Below, piece after piece: positions 33,379-34,737 of a stretch of DNA of 34,737 bases. The DNA is taken from the NCBI GenBank assembly GCA_030601845.1, contig JAUWAY010000025.1, positions 1 to 34,737 of the forward strand. The letters run 5' to 3'. This DNA is from Phycisphaerae bacterium. GTDB lineage: Bacteria; Planctomycetota; Phycisphaerae; Sedimentisphaerales; Anaerobacaceae. The position numbers and the translations under genes were made by a program. The stretch's first letter is position 1. The number at the start of each line of letters is the position of its first letter. The notes under the pieces are model-generated. The model did no database searches. It was not told where the DNA came from and saw only the letters and a program-made list of their open reading frames with translations.

Positions 33379-33611
33379 ACGCTTCTTAATAACGGAAATA
33401 TCGCAAAAATGCCAGAAAGTTTTGTTTGTTTTTCAAGAAGCGGCCATTTTTCGACATTTTTTCAAGGTCAGAGAGTCAGAAGCCAGAAATCAGATGTCAG
33501 AAGTCAGATGTCAGATTCTGTCTTCTGTCCTCTGTCTTCTGTCCTCTGTCTTCTGTCCTTTTTAGCTACAGGGATGCTCATAATGACGATGGAGGGCAAG
33601 GGACATTGGGC
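33379..33611. repeat. Gap with foldback word repeats (33470-33560)
   Basis: CAGAAGCCAGAAATCAGATG and TCAGAAGTCAGATGTCAGA are followed by TCTGTCTTCTGTCCTCTGTC-type words, the reverse complement of the same vocabulary. The centre is near 33515. No gene is seen here. Confidence 0.7.
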
Positions 33612-34559
33612 TTACACTACAGGGTTGCAGATGGCGGAGATGATAAAGCCGACGGCAAGGGCCAGGGAGCCGATTGTGTGCAAAAGAACCGTGATTTGGC
33701 TGGCGCGGTATTGGCCGGGCTTGACCAAATCTTTTTTATTTACGAACCTTATCGCAACAACTGCGATTGGCAGCGTAAGCAGATAAAACAATCCTGCAAA
33801 GAACATCCAGCGGTAAAGCAACATTGCTACTGCTGCGACCAGAAAGCTTGCAATTAACGCAATTCGGTAAATCCAGACCGAAGCGGGCACACCAAAACAA
33901 ACTACAAGTGTTCTCTTATTCACCGCGGCATCGGCTTTCAAATCTGGAAATTCGTTCACCAAAATCACCAGGAAAATCAGGATGCCGATGAGACAAGCGG
34001 GCAGGATTGGGGTGGTATCAATCATCTCCGTCTGTAAATAGTATGAGGCAAATACCGGCAGCAGGCCAAACAGAAGCGCGATGACGAATTCGCCTACGTA
34101 GCGGTAGCCGAGCCGAATGGGGTCGGCGGTATAAAAAAAGCCGCCGAGCAGGCCGATAAGGCCAAGAATAAGAATAAAGACGCTCTGCGTCAGCAGGACA
34201 ATTACTATTCCGATTGCTGAACCGACCGCCAGGGCGACCAGGGCGGCGAGCAACACTGTTTTGGGCGAGAGAATGCCTTTTTGGATGTAGCGGCTTCCTC
34301 CGGAAAAAGGCGTGGGGTTTCGATTGACCGCGTCGTTTCCGGAGATGTGGTCGAAGTAATCGTTGGCCATATTGGCCCCTGCGTGCAGGGCCATTATTGC
34401 CAGCAGTGCTAAAATAAAAAGAATCGTTGAGAAAGAGCCGGCAGTTGCGTAACCAAGGCAAGAGCCGACCAGAACCGGAGCTGCACTTGCAACTAAAAAC
34501 TTCGGCCGTGAAGCAAGGAAAAGAATAGTCAATTTTGAATATTGAAAACGAGATTTCAT
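33612..34559 (-). CDS. menA: UbiA-family prenyltransferase, probably MenA (1,4-dihydroxy-2-naphthoate polyprenyltransferase)
   Basis: This is a membrane enzyme that attaches a polyprenyl chain to an aromatic ring, probably in menaquinone synthesis. The first Asp-rich motif is NMANDYFDHISGNDAVNR. The next part, PTPFSGGSRYIQKGILSP, is typical of MenA. The second motif is NEFPDLKADAAVNKRTL. Eight or nine hydrophobic helices fit the 315 residues. The UbiA alternative (4-hydroxybenzoate) is less likely from the SGGSR phrase. No other men genes are in the window. The ribosome site is weak. Confidence 0.88.
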   Translation of the reverse strand: MKSRFQYSKLTILFLASRPKFLVASAAPVLVGSCLGYATAGSFSTILFILALLAIMALHAGANMANDYFDHISGNDAVNRNPTPFSGGSRYIQKGILSPKTVLLAALVALAVGSAIGIVIVLLTQSVFILILGLIGLLGGFFYTADPIRLGYRYVGEFVIALLFGLLPVFASYYLQTEMIDTTPILPACLIGILIFLVILVNEFPDLKADAAVNKRTLVVCFGVPASVWIYRIALIASFLVAAVAMLLYRWMFFAGLFYLLTLPIAVVAIRFVNKKDLVKPGQYRASQITVLLHTIGSLALAVGFIISAICNPVV

Positions 34560-34737
34560 AGGTCGTTAGTATTTTATGCGGATTAACACAATTGAGAATG
34601 CTCTGTAGAAACCTTTAATTTGATAACGTTATTTTAGCGTTTGATAAGCTCATTTTGAAAAGTAAATAGAGAATCATCAAGTTGTAGGTCAAGACTCGAA
34701 CCAGACATTCGCTTTCGCGAGATTGCTCATCCCGAGC
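34560..34737. other. Right-edge region without a recognised gene
   Basis: No gene, hairpin or repeat of note was seen in the last 178 bases. The region upstream of menA is A/T-rich and could hold its promoter. Confidence 0.4.

Overview
The window looks like a chromosomal segment of a planctomycete, probably of the Phycisphaerae lineage. This is inferred from the mix of genes: a type II secretion (T2SS) operon with unusual accessory proteins, McsA/McsB outside the Firmicutes, a YidC with a large periplasmic domain, a MenA-type prenyltransferase, and intergenic DNA full of word-like simple repeats. The taxonomic call is an inference, since no rRNA gene or close reference can be consulted. No rRNA, tRNA or CRISPR array was recognised.

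Layout. Positions 1-1146 hold the truncated start of an IS3-type transposase gene, a scrap of a tyrosine recombinase, a perfect 31-copy heptamer array and about 640 bases without a gene. Positions 1147-15439 (+) are a T2SS operon in the order gspE-F-G-H-I-J-K-L-M-(C-like)-small membrane protein-gspD-exported coiled-coil protein. Three of these proteins share a recently copied helical repeat module. Positions 15768-18424 (+) carry trpS, a DUF2007 protein, scpA and trxA. Positions 18495-20788 (-) carry a second, lipoprotein-type secretin with a TolA-like tail, then a small hypothetical protein. A decayed rimO follows (20932-21587). Positions 21691-27703 (+) hold pgsA, coaD, a PTPS/QueD-family protein, mcsA, mcsB and dnaK, with a consensus sigma-54 promoter 275 bases upstream of dnaK. 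Positions 27812-34559 (-) hold a secreted esterase with an EF-hand, mnmE, yidC, a metallophosphoesterase and menA.

How it works together. The T2SS genes encode the ATPase, inner-membrane platform, pseudopilins and a giant secretin with N0 plus apparently six further N-domains. The extra module proteins are likely periplasmic partners of that machine. mcsA-mcsB-dnaK look like a protein-quality-control neighbourhood. trpS-scpA-trxA, pgsA-coaD and mnmE-yidC are housekeeping.

The most unusual layer is not a gene. Many gaps contain short word-like repeats arranged as nested inverted repeats (foldback elements), and the same vocabulary or related hairpins occurs in frame inside genes: gspE, the second secretin, gspL, gspD, coaD and the rimo remnant. 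This resembles, in behaviour, the coding-region palindromic elements of Rickettsia, and is the best candidate for an undescribed system here.
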